From the NCBI RefSeq assembly GCF_965208555.1, contig NZ_OZ242342.1, positions 2,232,001 to 2,296,000 on the forward strand: a DNA stretch of 64,000 nucleotides. The letters run 5' to 3'. Source of the DNA: Poriferisodalis sp965208555. Its GTDB lineage: Bacteria > Actinomycetota > Acidimicrobiia > Acidimicrobiales > Poriferisodalaceae. Position 1 is the stretch's first letter, and every line of letters begins with the position of its first letter. Position numbers and translations under genes: made by a program. This document shows positions 35,182 through 43,553 of this stretch, piece after piece. The notes below the pieces were generated by a model, which saw nothing but the letters and a program-made list of their open reading frames with translations, searched no databases and was not told where the DNA came from.

Positions 35182-35928
35182 GTGGCTGACAAGTCGGCGA
35201 TCGAGTGGACCGAGGCGACGTGGAACCCGACCACGGGCTGCGATCGGGTGTCGCCGGGCTGCGACCGCTGCTATGCGCAGACCCTGGCCAAGCGGCTCAA
35301 GGCGATGGGGTCGCCCAAGTACCAGAACGACGGCGACCCGGCGACGAGCGGGCCGGGCTTCAAGCTCACCTTGCATCGGTCATCGCTCGACGTGCCTCGA
35401 CGCTGGAGCGCACCCCGCCTCGTGTTCGTGGACTCGATGAGCGATCTCTTCCATGACGATGTGCCGCCCGAGTTCATCGCGCAGGTCTTCGAGGTGATCC
35501 GCCAGACGCCCCAGCACACCTACCAGGTGCTCACCAAGCGAGCGCAGCGGCTGAGCCGGATCGCAGGCGATCTCGACTGGCCGTCGAACCTGTGGATGGG
35601 CGTGAGCGTGGAGACTCGCCGGTACGCCTTCCGCATCGATCACCTGCACAAGGTGCCTGCAGCGGTGAGGTTCGTGAGCGCCGAGCCGTTGCTCGGCCCG
35701 CTCGGCGAGCTCGATCTGGCAGGCATCGACTGGGTGATTGCCGGCGGCGAGTCCGGTGCCGGCGCCCGGCCCATGGAGCTGGAGTGGGTCACCGAGCTGC
35801 GCGACAGGTGCACGGCGGCGGGCGTGGCGTTCTTCTTCAAGCAGTGGGGAGGCAGGACGCCCAAGGCCGGCGGTCGGGAGCTCGAGGGCGAGGTGTGGAA
35901 CGAGCTGCCGGCGGGGGTGGCGAGCTAG
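35182..35928 (+). CDS. Phage Gp37/Gp68 family (DUF5131) protein
   Basis: A 248-residue protein beginning at GTG 35182. The N-terminal IEWTEATWNPTTGCDRVSPG followed by CDRCYAQTLAKRL gives three cysteines spaced like a radical-SAM cluster motif, and FVDSMSDLFHDDVPPEF plus WVIAGGESGAGARPME are hallmarks of DUF5131. The family is found in phages and defence or DNA-repair contexts, sometimes beside TcmP partners, not seen here. Codon use returns to the high-GC chromosomal style. Catalytic function unproven. Confidence 0.86.
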   Translation: MADKSAIEWTEATWNPTTGCDRVSPGCDRCYAQTLAKRLKAMGSPKYQNDGDPATSGPGFKLTLHRSSLDVPRRWSAPRLVFVDSMSDLFHDDVPPEFIAQVFEVIRQTPQHTYQVLTKRAQRLSRIAGDLDWPSNLWMGVSVETRRYAFRIDHLHKVPAAVRFVSAEPLLGPLGELDLAGIDWVIAGGESGAGARPMELEWVTELRDRCTAAGVAFFFKQWGGRTPKAGGRELEGEVWNELPAGVAS

Positions 35929-36195
35929 CTGGAGGCAGTTCTCAGCCGAGTCTCGGCGCAGAGCGGGTATCCGCTGATCTGGGCGGGTTCAGAATTGCGT
36001 TGCCAAGGCCGCGGGAATGCCAATACTGTGAGCGTCGTAAGCCCCTCGTCGGCCTCTCGTTGAAGCTGCTTGGGGCAGAATTTGGGGGGCGACGTCAACT
36101 GTGGCGGCGCCCCCCGATTGCTTTCCCTACGAGAGTTCGGTTACGCCGCCGGCCGAGCGCTCTGCGGATCCGAGCTGACGGTAGGCAGCACGCGA

Positions 36196-36216
36196 GCTTC
36201 GGCTGAAGCCGTTTTT
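36196..36216 (+). terminator. Weak hairpin plus T5 run
   Basis: GCTTC (36196-36200) pairs with GAAGC (36205-36209) over the loop GGCT, followed by CC, G and TTTTT up to 36216. Position suits termination of transcription from the DUF5131 gene. Confidence 0.45.
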
Positions 36217-36264
36217 CCGATACCGTGAGGGCACCCCACCGGGGCGCGTAGCCCCGGTCCGACG

Positions 36265-36289
36265 GCCCCGACTTCGGTCGGGGCTGTTT
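36265..36289 (+). terminator. Strong UUCG-loop terminator
   Basis: GCCCCGAC pairs with GTCGGGGC around a TTCG tetraloop, then TGTTT. A second perfect hairpin (ACCGGGGC / GCCCCGGT, loop GCGTA, 36238-36258) lies just before. Orientation by the T-run is + strand, ending whatever enters from the DUF5131 side just before the convergent MBL gene. Confidence 0.65.
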
Positions 36290-36294
36290 AGCGT

Positions 36295-36972
36295 CTAGGC
36301 CTCGAATGCCTGGGGGTCGTGGCTGAAGTGGGCCCGGGCTGGGTTCAGGGAGCGCAGCCGGGCAACGGATTCCAGGCCGACGGAGTGCCAGGCAGAATCG
36401 TGCATGTCGTCTGCAGTTGTTGTAGCCGCGGCGAACTCTGCGCACGAGTAGCAGGCCTGGCCGACGACGATCTCGAGGCCTCGTTTCGTCTGCACGGCGA
36501 TCGAGAGGTGGCCGGGGGAGTGGCCTGGGGTATGCAGCACTCGGACTCCGTCCGCAATCAGCTCGCCGTCAGCGGCGAGTCGGAGGCGGCTCGGCTCGAT
36601 GTGAGCCCACTCGGGCACCGTGTAGCGCTCGGTGGTCGACACCCGCAGCTCAGCTTCGGTGACCCAAACCGGGGCGTGGCCGAGGAGATGGTTCTGGCCG
36701 CAGTGGTCGAAGTGCAGATGCGTGTTGACCACCGCGGCAACGTCACGCTCATCGAACCCGGCGGCGGCGAGCACGCTCGTGATCACCGCCACGTCCGGCG
36801 CATATAACTCGTCGATGAGCGGGTGGCCGGCCCTCGGGCCGGTGTCAACCACGATGACCCCGTCGGGGTGATCGATGACGTAGCAGCAGATCTCGCAGAT
36901 TTGCTCCGCGGCTCGTGGGTGGCTCTGCGGCAGGCTCATGCGGCCGAGCCGGAGCTGGTGGACAGCAGTCAT
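36295..36972 (-). CDS. MBL-fold metallo-hydrolase (lactonase-like)
   Basis: A 225-residue metallo-beta-lactamase-fold protein. The zinc motif NTHLHFDHCGQN (HxHxDH), the GVIVVDTGP strand and the third-ligand region HTPGHSPGHLSIAV are intact, and a final His is in AHFSHDP. The arrangement resembles N-acyl-homoserine-lactonase-like hydrolases, though the substrate may be another ester or lactone. The ATG at 36972 was chosen because the family strand starts soon after; ATG at 37017 is an alternative. It faces the HigBA operon across a shared upstream region. Confidence 0.83.
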   Translation of the reverse strand: MTAVHQLRLGRMSLPQSHPRAAEQICEICCYVIDHPDGVIVVDTGPRAGHPLIDELYAPDVAVITSVLAAAGFDERDVAAVVNTHLHFDHCGQNHLLGHAPVWVTEAELRVSTTERYTVPEWAHIEPSRLRLAADGELIADGVRVLHTPGHSPGHLSIAVQTKRGLEIVVGQACYSCAEFAAATTTADDMHDSAWHSVGLESVARLRSLNPARAHFSHDPQAFEA

Positions 36973-37068
36973 TGCGCTGCAATTGTCGACGAATCGTGAC
37001 CCCGTCACGTCAACCATCGCCCAGAGTGCCCGCCTAGGCCTTCGCATCGCCAAAATCGCTTTGCTGGC

Positions 37069-37090
37069 ATTATCGCAATAATGCGATTAT
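37069..37090. promoter_or_regulatory. Inverted repeat and promoter of the toxin-antitoxin operon
   Basis: ATTATCGCA (37069-37077) and TGCGATTAT (37082-37090) form a near-perfect inverted repeat around ATAA, with one mismatch. A TTGCTG at 37061 and GATTAT at 37085, 18 bases apart, could be -35 and -10, so the repeat would lie inside the promoter. The start GTG of the toxin is at 37098. This is the usual arrangement for autorepression by the antitoxin. Confidence 0.6.
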
Positions 37091-37097
37091 CCTTCCC

Positions 37098-37421
37098 GTG
37101 GCAGACGTCGAGATTCACGACGAGGTAGCGGAGTGGCTCAATCAGCTCAACGAAGCCGACTGGCACCGCGTCGTCGTGATCATCGACAGGCTTGCCGAAC
37201 TGGGCGCAATGGCACGAATGCCGTTGTCGCGAAGTCTCGGCGGCGGTCTGTTCGAGCTGCGGTTCACGCTCGGGCCGACATCCCGACGCATTACGTACCG
37301 ATTCACGATGGACGGTCGCGTAGTGCTCCTGACGACGTTTCGCAAACAGCGCGACAACGAGCGCATCGAGATCGCTCGGGCGCGTCGTGTTGCCGCCGAG
37401 TGCGCGGGTAGCGATCCGTGA
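37098..37421 (+). CDS. RelE/HigB-type toxin
   Basis: A 107-residue protein with the RelE/ParE fold of the phage-derived Gp49/HigB kind: EVAEWLNQL, then RLAELGAMARMPLSRSLGGG, LFELRFTLGPTSRRITYRF and the C-terminal VVLLTTFRKQRD. The GGGLFELR and ITYRF strands match ribosome-dependent mRNA interferases of the HigB group. The toxin gene precedes the antitoxin gene by 12 bases, the order typical for higBA. The GTG start lies eight bases after the candidate operator. Confidence 0.85.
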   Translation: MADVEIHDEVAEWLNQLNEADWHRVVVIIDRLAELGAMARMPLSRSLGGGLFELRFTLGPTSRRITYRFTMDGRVVLLTTFRKQRDNERIEIARARRVAAECAGSDP

Positions 37422-37433
37422 GGGAGCCGGGCT

Positions 37434-37754
37434 GTGGCTAATCGATCTCGTTGGGAGGATGTCAAGGCGGGTCGCGGTGAGCCTTCTCCTGTGACGCGTG
37501 CCGCCGTCGAGCAGGATCTCGCCCTGGGTCAGCTCATTCACGATCTCCGGGTGCAGGCGGGTCTGAGCCAGCGGGAGCTCGCCGACCGCATGGGCACTAC
37601 GCAGTCGGTGATCTCCCGCCTGGAAGAGGGCGGCGGCGCACGCAATCGGATCGACACCCTCGCCCGTGTGGCGTCCGGGCTAGACCGACATCTCGTGCTG
37701 TCATTTCCCGCAGAACCGCCCGGCCAGCTTCACGACGCAGTGCAAGTCGCCTGA
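37434..37754 (+). CDS. Xre-family HigA-type antitoxin
   Basis: A 106-residue protein with an Xre helix-turn-helix: LIHDLRVQAGLSQRELADRM, then GTTQSVISRLEEGG and LARVASGLDRHLVLSF. The N-terminal WEDVKAGR is common in HigA antitoxins of GP49-type toxins. It starts at a GTG 12 bases after the toxin. It should neutralise the toxin and bind the inverted repeat at 37069; both are expected from the family, not shown. Confidence 0.87.
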   Translation: MANRSRWEDVKAGRGEPSPVTRAAVEQDLALGQLIHDLRVQAGLSQRELADRMGTTQSVISRLEEGGGARNRIDTLARVASGLDRHLVLSFPAEPPGQLHDAVQVA

Positions 37755-37776
37755 ACCTTCCTAGGTATCGCTCACG

Positions 37777-38151
37777 TCAGCCGGCGACGAGTTGCTGGAC
37801 CCGTTGGTGGGACACGCCCAGCAGACGAGCCGCATCACGGCGTGAAACACCGGCATCGGTGAGGCGCAGCGCTGCGGCGCGTTGACAAGCCAGGTAGATC
37901 TCGTGGGCCTCCAGTGCCTGGTCGCGCAGGCGTACGAGTTCGTCGACATCGACGTCCGCAACGTCGATGCGCTCGTCGAGCTCCACAGCGGATTCGGGGA
38001 CATCGACGGTGACAGCAATGGCCTCGCGGGCATTCGTTGCCGCTTCGTCGAGGTTCCGGCCGAACGTGTGAACGTCGGCCATGCCGTCGATGTCGACGAG
38101 CCAAGCGTTGTCGCCGGGGTCGCGCCGGTACGTCACTGCGTAAGTGGTCAT
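37777..38151 (-). CDS. HicB-like antitoxin-type protein without visible HicA
   Basis: A 124-residue protein. The N-terminus MTTYAVTYRRDPGDNAWLVD followed by GMADVHTFGRNLDEAATNAR is the HicB partial RNase H fold, and the C-terminal SRRDAARLLGVSHQRVQQLV is a DNA-binding helix-turn-helix. No HicA-like double-stranded-RNA-binding toxin is adjacent, so it is an orphan antitoxin or a regulator. A five-base-arm palindrome lies 35 bases upstream of its ATG. Confidence 0.78.
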   Translation of the reverse strand: MTTYAVTYRRDPGDNAWLVDIDGMADVHTFGRNLDEAATNAREAIAVTVDVPESAVELDERIDVADVDVDELVRLRDQALEAHEIYLACQRAAALRLTDAGVSRRDAARLLGVSHQRVQQLVAG

Positions 38152-38185
38152 CGCCTCAACTCGTCGTCGATAATGTGTCAACCGC

Positions 38186-38200
38186 ACTAGACAGACTAGT
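38186..38200. promoter_or_regulatory. Short palindrome upstream of HicB-like gene
   Basis: ACTAG-ACAGA-CTAGT, perfect five-base arms, upstream of the HicB-like gene on the minus strand and next to TTGACA. It could be its operator, but the arms are short. Confidence 0.3.
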
Positions 38201-38288
38201 TGGCACCCGATCTTGCAGGGCATTCATCCCGGCATTGGATCGGGCCGCGGCTTCCCTGAGGGGCGCAGCGAACAGGAGGACTCTGCTG

Positions 38289-38447
38289 ATGCCGAGCACC
38301 AAGAAGTTCAGCGAATTGCGGGACGAGGCACGTCGCGATCCCGAGCGCGCCCGGCGGATCGAAGAGGCCAAGCTGCGAGCTCTGGCGGAGTTGCGTCAGG
38401 ACGACCGGGCGATCTTCCCACGGCGGAGGATGCCGAACTCGAGCTAG
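38289..38447 (+). pseudogene. 52-codon antitoxin-like remnant
   Basis: ATG at 38289 with AGGAGG nine bases upstream. The product MPSTKKFSELRDEARRDPER-type N-terminus through LRALAELRQDD looks like the first part of Xre antitoxins (KFSELR...DPERxxRIE...LAELR), but the HTH that should follow is missing and the frame ends after RRRMPNSS. The good ribosome-binding site suggests it can still be translated. A genuine short protein is possible. Confidence 0.4.
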
Positions 38448-38539
38448 CGCAGAGGCCGCCGGTGAGCGCTGTTTGACGGGGGAGTGGTTAGGGGTTCTGT
38501 CCCCTGGCTGTCTAGTAGTGGTAACTACAATCAGTCTGA

Positions 38540-41500
38540 ATGGGGGCCGTTGCTGCGTGGTGGGGCCGCGGGTCGCGGTTGTTGAGGGCTGGGGCTGCGG
38601 TGTTGGTGGGGGCGGCGGCGGTGTTGGGACCGCTGGCGCCGGCCATGGGTGCGTCGCCGGAGCTGCAGCTACGCGACGATCCCGAGGCGGTGGAGCTGGG
38701 CGACATCACCGACGAGGCCAAGACCGTTGTCAACAGCACGATCGACGACGCGGCGGGCGGTGTGGAGCGGTACCAGTTCGAGCTGTCGTCGCCGAAGTCG
38801 GTGGAGGTGGTGCTGCGGCTGCTGACTGCCAACGCGGACGTGTACTTGGAGAGCGCCGAGGGCGATCTGCTGGGCTCGGGCGTCGAGCTCGGGCGTTCTG
38901 ATGAGCGGTTCAGCATCACCTTGGCGGCGGGCACCTATGAGGTGCGGGTGGAGTCCTCCAGCCCCGTGCGGTACCGCATGAAACTGAAGCTGTCCGAGCC
39001 GGTGGGGGAGCCCGTCGGCGGGACGTCCACAGACTCGTCGGAATCGCCCGCCGACAGCCGCACGGACCTGGGCACCGAGACGGATCTGGGCACTGGCACG
39101 GACCTTGTCGAGGCGTGGACGGCGGTGCTGGACGTGGGGGCGACCGACGGCACGGTCGGCTACTCGCGCTGGGCGAATTTCGGCTCGCTGACCTCGGAGA
39201 GCTTCGATGTCGACGGGTCGTCCTATGGGGTCATCTTGCTCGCGGAGCTCGCCGGCGGTCTGTATCTGGGCCTGCGCAGCTCGCTGGACACCGAGTTCGT
39301 GCTCGAGATCGACGGCGAGCAGTTCGTCGGCTCGCAGAGCCAGGTGCCCGCCGGGCTGCCGCTGCGCGGCACGTACTGGTGGCCCTCCGACGGCCTGCTG
39401 TCAGGCTCGGTAGGCGACGCGCTCGACGTGTCGCTCAGCGCTGGCGCCGACGCCCTCCCCGAGCGGGGCACGGCGCCGCCGGGCGCGTGGTTCTCCCGGG
39501 TGCCCGACGCGCACGACGGATCGTCGCAGTTCACGCTGCGCCTCAACTTCGACGAGGACGACGTCGGCGTCGTCTCGGGATCGCTCGCCGATGCGCTGAC
39601 GGTGACCGGCGGATCGCTGGCGGCCGTGTCGGAAGTAGCGCCCGTCGGCAAAACCTGGGAGCTCGCCGTGACGCCCGACGGACCCGGCGACGTGACCGTG
39701 ACGCTCGCCGCGCCAGCCGACTGCGCGTCGGCCGCCTCGGTGTGCTCCGCCGGCGGGCGCATGCTGCGCAACTCTCCCCAGGCCAACATCGGAGGGCCTG
39801 GGGCCACAACGCGACTGGCGTCGCTGACTGTGGGCTCGCTCGCGCTGTCACCCGCATTCGATCCCGAGGTGACGTTGTACTCGGCGACCGCGCCGGCGGG
39901 AACCCAGCAGATCACGGTGGAGGCGGGTCCCGCCAATTCCTCATCGGTGGCGACCGTCTCGCCCGCAGACGCAGACGCCGTCGCCACGGGGCACCAAGTC
40001 GCACTCGCGCAGGGCGCGCAGACCGTGATCGCAGCGACCGTCGTCGCCGCCGACGGCGCCGAGCGGACCTACTGGGCGGTGGTCGACGTCCCCGGAGCGG
40101 GTCCCTCAGAGCAGGGCTCGGAGCCGCCGAAGCTGAACGGCCTCGCCGTCGACGGCGTCGACGACCTGGGATTCGATCCCGCAACCACCCGCTATGAGAC
40201 CACCGCTGACCCAGACGCCGACACCGCCACGATCATCACCGGCCTGCACGACACTGACGCCACCGTGCAGGTCATCACGTTGCACGGTGACGACCCGACC
40301 CTCACCCCGGACCTCGACGACGGTGACCCGGTCGAAGGCGGCCACCAAGCTCCCCTCGCCGCCGACGGCGACACGTTGGTGCTGGTGATCGTCACCTCCG
40401 CCGACGGGCTGCGCCAGCGGGCCTACGTCATCCTCATCAGCCAGCAGGCATCAGGCGGAACCCCGCGCTACTCCCAGACGCCCGGCAAGCAATCGCAGGT
40501 CAGCCTCGAACCAGGACGGCTGCGGTCCTCCGGCATCTTCACCCGCCACACCAACCTGCCCACGCTCGACAGCATCACGCTCGCCGACACCACCCTCAGT
40601 CCGGCGTTCGCCGCAGGCACCACCGCCTACACCGCAGAAGTCGCGGCCGACGTCGCCACTGTCACCGTCAACGCCACCGCCCCCGCAGGCACCACCTACA
40701 TCGTCACCCCAGCCGACGCCGACGACATCACCGACGGCCACCAGGTCAACCTGGCCGAGCCCGGCCCCGACGGCGTCCCCACCCAGACCGTCATTGCCGT
40801 CATCGCCCGCAACGCCCAGAACGCCGTCAACGCCTACATCATCACCGTCGCCCGCGACAGCCCGCTCTCGGCGATCCTCCCCGCAGGCTGCGAGCTCGAA
40901 CATCTGCAAGATCAAGGCGACGGCACGCTCACAGCGTCGGGCCGCTTCGTGCCGAGCTGCACGTCGCTCTTCGAGTATCCGCAGTGGACCAGCCATCTCC
41001 CCGCTGGGATAACGACGACCGGGAACGCGCACTTCTACGAATTGACGCTGCCACGGATCAGCGACGTGACGATCCGTCTCGATACCAGGCAGCCTGGGCA
41101 CGCGGACTGGTGGACGACCAGCACCCACACCGTGGTGCGCTCCTCTGACGGCACGCAGCTCGCGCACTACTTCGATCACGTCGACTACGACAACGACGAG
41201 TGCCTCGCGTACTTCGACATCCCGTGCCCCGATCACGGGCGCCTCAAGGCGACGCTGGAGGCGGGCACCTATCTCATCGAGGCCATCCAGCACTACAGCC
41301 TTGACGGCCGCCAGCGGCTCTTCAGGATCGATGTCGCGGTGAGCGACTACGTCGGCTCCTCGGCGCCGCTGCTGGCCTCGTTGACCGTGGACGGCAGCTC
41401 GGTGCCGTCGTTCTCGTCGGAGACCTTCCTCTACGAGATGGATCGCCCCGGCGCGCAGGTGACGGTGGCGGCCGAGGCGAAGGCCGCAGATCCGGCGTTC

Positions 41501-43525
41501 GGGGTTGCGATCTCGCCGGCCGATGCCGACACGAACACGGCAGGCCACCAGATCGACGTCGCCGAGCACGGGCTGACCGAGGTGACGGTGTCGGTGTCCG
41601 ATGACGTGACGGGATATGTCCACGAGTACAAGGTGGTGCTGTCGGGCGATCACTCCGCCGATGTGAGCTCGACGGGGGCGGTGTCGGTCGGCGGCAGCAC
41701 CCGGGCGCGGGTCGACTTCGCCAACGACCGGGACTGGTTCGCAGTGGATCTGGTAGCCGGCACGGCGTACGTGATCGAGCTGTTGGGGGTCGACAGCCCG
41801 CCGGGCACGCCCGCCTCCGGCACGCTGGAGGATCCGAAGATCTGGGGCATCACGCTCGAAGACGGCACCGCAGTGGCGAACACCTCCGACGACAGCAGCG
41901 GTACTGGCAACAACAGCGCCGTGTGGTACCGGCCCACCGCTTCGGGCAAGTACTTCGTGATCGCCGGCGCGGCGGCGTCGGGTCTGGGCATCTACAACCT
42001 GGCGGTGAGCGAAGTGGTCGACGACTTTGCGGCCAGCACGTCCACGACGGGCGTGGTCACGGTCGGCGGGGCTGCCGCTGTGGGCGAGATGGAGATCGGC
42101 GACGACCAGGACTGGTTCGAGGTCACCCTGGCGGCCGGGCACAGCTACTGGTTCATGGCCAAAGGCGCCTCGACCGGCCGGGGGACGCTGACCGATCCCC
42201 ACCTGTACGGGGTGTTCGACAGCGCCGGCACGCTGGTTGCGGACACCGCCGACGCTGATGGCGGCGTGGGCACGGATGCACAGGTGGTGTTCGAGCCTGC
42301 GTCTGCCGGCTCCTACTACGTCGCGGTGGGCACCGGCAACAGCGGGCGGGGCACCTACGAGCTGACGGCCGGCGTCGACGACTATTCAGCCGGCACCGCT
42401 ACCAGCGGCACGGTTGCGGTGGACGGGGGAGCGACGTCTGCAGAGGTGGACTACCGCGGCGACCGGGACTGGCTGGCGGTGACCCTGGCGGCGAACACGA
42501 CCTACTGGCTGGAGGTGCAGGGCGCCCCGAGCAAGAACGGCACGCTGGCCGACCCGCACCTGTACGGGGTGATGGACAGCGTCGGGACGATGGTCGCGGA
42601 CACTGCTGATGCCGACAACGGCCACGGCGCGGACGCCGAGCTGATCTTCGAGGTGTCGACCGCGGGCACCTACTACATCGATGTCGGGTCTGGCGAGGTG
42701 GGCACCTACCAGGTGTCGGTGACCGACGTGAGCGCCGGGTTCAGCGACGACTTTGCGGGCGACGCCACGACTGCCGGCACGGTCGCCGTGGGCGGCAGCG
42801 TGGACGGGCAGGTGCAGTACCTGGGCGACCAGGACTGGTTCGCAGTCACCCTTGAGGCCGACCAGGAGTACTTCGTGTGGCTCGACGGCCGCGGGCGCCG
42901 CCGGGGCACCCTGCCCGATCCGCACCTGTACGGGGTGATGGACAGCACGGGGACGCTGGTAGCCGGCACGAGCGATGCCGACTCCGGCGCGGCGCTGGAC
43001 AGCTTCTTGCTGTTGACGGTGGACACCGGCGGCACCTACTACATCGCAGCGGGCTCGGCCGGGGGCGAGCGGGGCACCTACCGGGTGACGGTCGTCGAAC
43101 GGCCGCTGGTGAGCGTCTCGGAGCCGCCCGGTTACGGCACCGACCATCCCGACGGCGCGCGCACCCACGCGTATGTGGCGCTCGACGACACCGCGTTCGG
43201 ACACGTACCCCCAGGGGATGCGGACTGGTACTGGGTGTATCTGGAGGAAGGCCAGCGATACCAGTTGGAGATGTGGAGGGTTACCTACCCGTGGAGCGAC
43301 TGGCGTTGGGACGGACGCGTCCCCCGCATGCGGCTGCGTGACGACGACGGCAACAGGCTGGACGGCATGTCCGAAGACGACCTTACGGATTTCTATGGTG
43401 ACCGGCGCTTTTACACCGCCGAGCGCACCGGTATGCACCTGCTGGAGGTGTGGAGCGAGTGGAGATTCGGGGACGGCGCGTACTTCAACTACGACCTCGA
43501 TTTCACTGAGGCCAGCGACGAGTAG
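38540..43525 (+). CDS. Giant secreted protein with cadherin-like and PPC-like repeats
   Basis: A 1,661-residue protein with a signal peptide (basic N-terminus, AVLVGAAAVLGPLAPAMGA). Residues 40-150 form a PPC-like sandwich (YQFELSSPKSVEVVLRLL, ITLAAGTYEVRVESS). Residues about 430-860 hold cadherin-like beta-sandwich repeats (LASLTVGSLALSPAFDP, LDSITLADTTLSPAFAAG) each with a SPADADAV- or TPADADDI-type motif. From about residue 1038 to 1518 there are four PPC-like repeats of about 121 residues, each with a DWFAV-type strand and DPHLYGVMDS-type centre. The last 140 residues are Trp- and Asp-rich without a wall anchor. Probably surface-exposed or released; adhesion or glycan binding is inferred. 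No protease motif was seen. Confidence 0.82.
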   Translation: MGAVAAWWGRGSRLLRAGAAVLVGAAAVLGPLAPAMGASPELQLRDDPEAVELGDITDEAKTVVNSTIDDAAGGVERYQFELSSPKSVEVVLRLLTANADVYLESAEGDLLGSGVELGRSDERFSITLAAGTYEVRVESSSPVRYRMKLKLSEPVGEPVGGTSTDSSESPADSRTDLGTETDLGTGTDLVEAWTAVLDVGATDGTVGYSRWANFGSLTSESFDVDGSSYGVILLAELAGGLYLGLRSSLDTEFVLEIDGEQFVGSQSQVPAGLPLRGTYWWPSDGLLSGSVGDALDVSLSAGADALPERGTAPPGAWFSRVPDAHDGSSQFTLRLNFDEDDVGVVSGSLADALTVTGGSLAAVSEVAPVGKTWELAVTPDGPGDVTVTLAAPADCASAASVCSAGGRMLRNSPQANIGGPGATTRLASLTVGSLALSPAFDPEVTLYSATAPAGTQQITVEAGPANSSSVATVSPADADAVATGHQVALAQGAQTVIAATVVAADGAERTYWAVVDVPGAGPSEQGSEPPKLNGLAVDGVDDLGFDPATTRYETTADPDADTATIITGLHDTDATVQVITLHGDDPTLTPDLDDGDPVEGGHQAPLAADGDTLVLVIVTSADGLRQRAYVILISQQASGGTPRYSQTPGKQSQVSLEPGRLRSSGIFTRHTNLPTLDSITLADTTLSPAFAAGTTAYTAEVAADVATVTVNATAPAGTTYIVTPADADDITDGHQVNLAEPGPDGVPTQTVIAVIARNAQNAVNAYIITVARDSPLSAILPAGCELEHLQDQGDGTLTASGRFVPSCTSLFEYPQWTSHLPAGITTTGNAHFYELTLPRISDVTIRLDTRQPGHADWWTTSTHTVVRSSDGTQLAHYFDHVDYDNDECLAYFDIPCPDHGRLKATLEAGTYLIEAIQHYSLDGRQRLFRIDVAVSDYVGSSAPLLASLTVDGSSVPSFSSETFLYEMDRPGAQVTVAAEAKAADPAFGVAISPADADTNTAGHQIDVAEHGLTEVTVSVSDDVTGYVHEYKVVLSGDHSADVSSTGAVSVGGSTRARVDFANDRDWFAVDLVAGTAYVIELLGVDSPPGTPASGTLEDPKIWGITLEDGTAVANTSDDSSGTGNNSAVWYRPTASGKYFVIAGAAASGLGIYNLAVSEVVDDFAASTSTTGVVTVGGAAAVGEMEIGDDQDWFEVTLAAGHSYWFMAKGASTGRGTLTDPHLYGVFDSAGTLVADTADADGGVGTDAQVVFEPASAGSYYVAVGTGNSGRGTYELTAGVDDYSAGTATSGTVAVDGGATSAEVDYRGDRDWLAVTLAANTTYWLEVQGAPSKNGTLADPHLYGVMDSVGTMVADTADADNGHGADAELIFEVSTAGTYYIDVGSGEVGTYQVSVTDVSAGFSDDFAGDATTAGTVAVGGSVDGQVQYLGDQDWFAVTLEADQEYFVWLDGRGRRRGTLPDPHLYGVMDSTGTLVAGTSDADSGAALDSFLLLTVDTGGTYYIAAGSAGGERGTYRVTVVERPLVSVSEPPGYGTDHPDGARTHAYVALDDTAFGHVPPGDADWYWVYLEEGQRYQLEMWRVTYPWSDWRWDGRVPRMRLRDDDGNRLDGMSEDDLTDFYGDRRFYTAERTGMHLLEVWSEWRFGDGAYFNYDLDFTEASDE
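41655..43095 (+). repeat. Four tandem ~362-bp coding repeats (PPC-like domains)
   Basis: Units begin near 41655, 42022, 42379 and 42748. The last three share the string CACCTGTACGGGGTG and GGCGACCxGGACTGG-like stretches; the first is more divergent. Spacing of 357-369 bases equals one ~121-residue domain, so slippage or recombination could change repeat number. Confidence 0.75.
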
Positions 43526-43553
43526 CCGGGCGGTTCGCGTTTCGGCCGCTGGG

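Larger units (their letters stand above)
35929..36294. other. 366-bp intergenic region with several hairpins
   Basis: No convincing gene was found. A + strand frame reads PRECQYCERRKPLVGLSLKL without a supported start. The right half holds hairpins at 36196-36209, 36238-36258 and 36265-36284, two of them followed by T-runs, so a short + strand transcript may end here. Flanking genes converge from both sides. Confidence 0.4.

Noticed and set aside
40451..42202. Long minus-strand open frame opposite the giant surface protein
   Set aside because: Composition (Arg/His/Val-rich, no motifs) and its position antisense to clear repeats mark it as a shadow frame.
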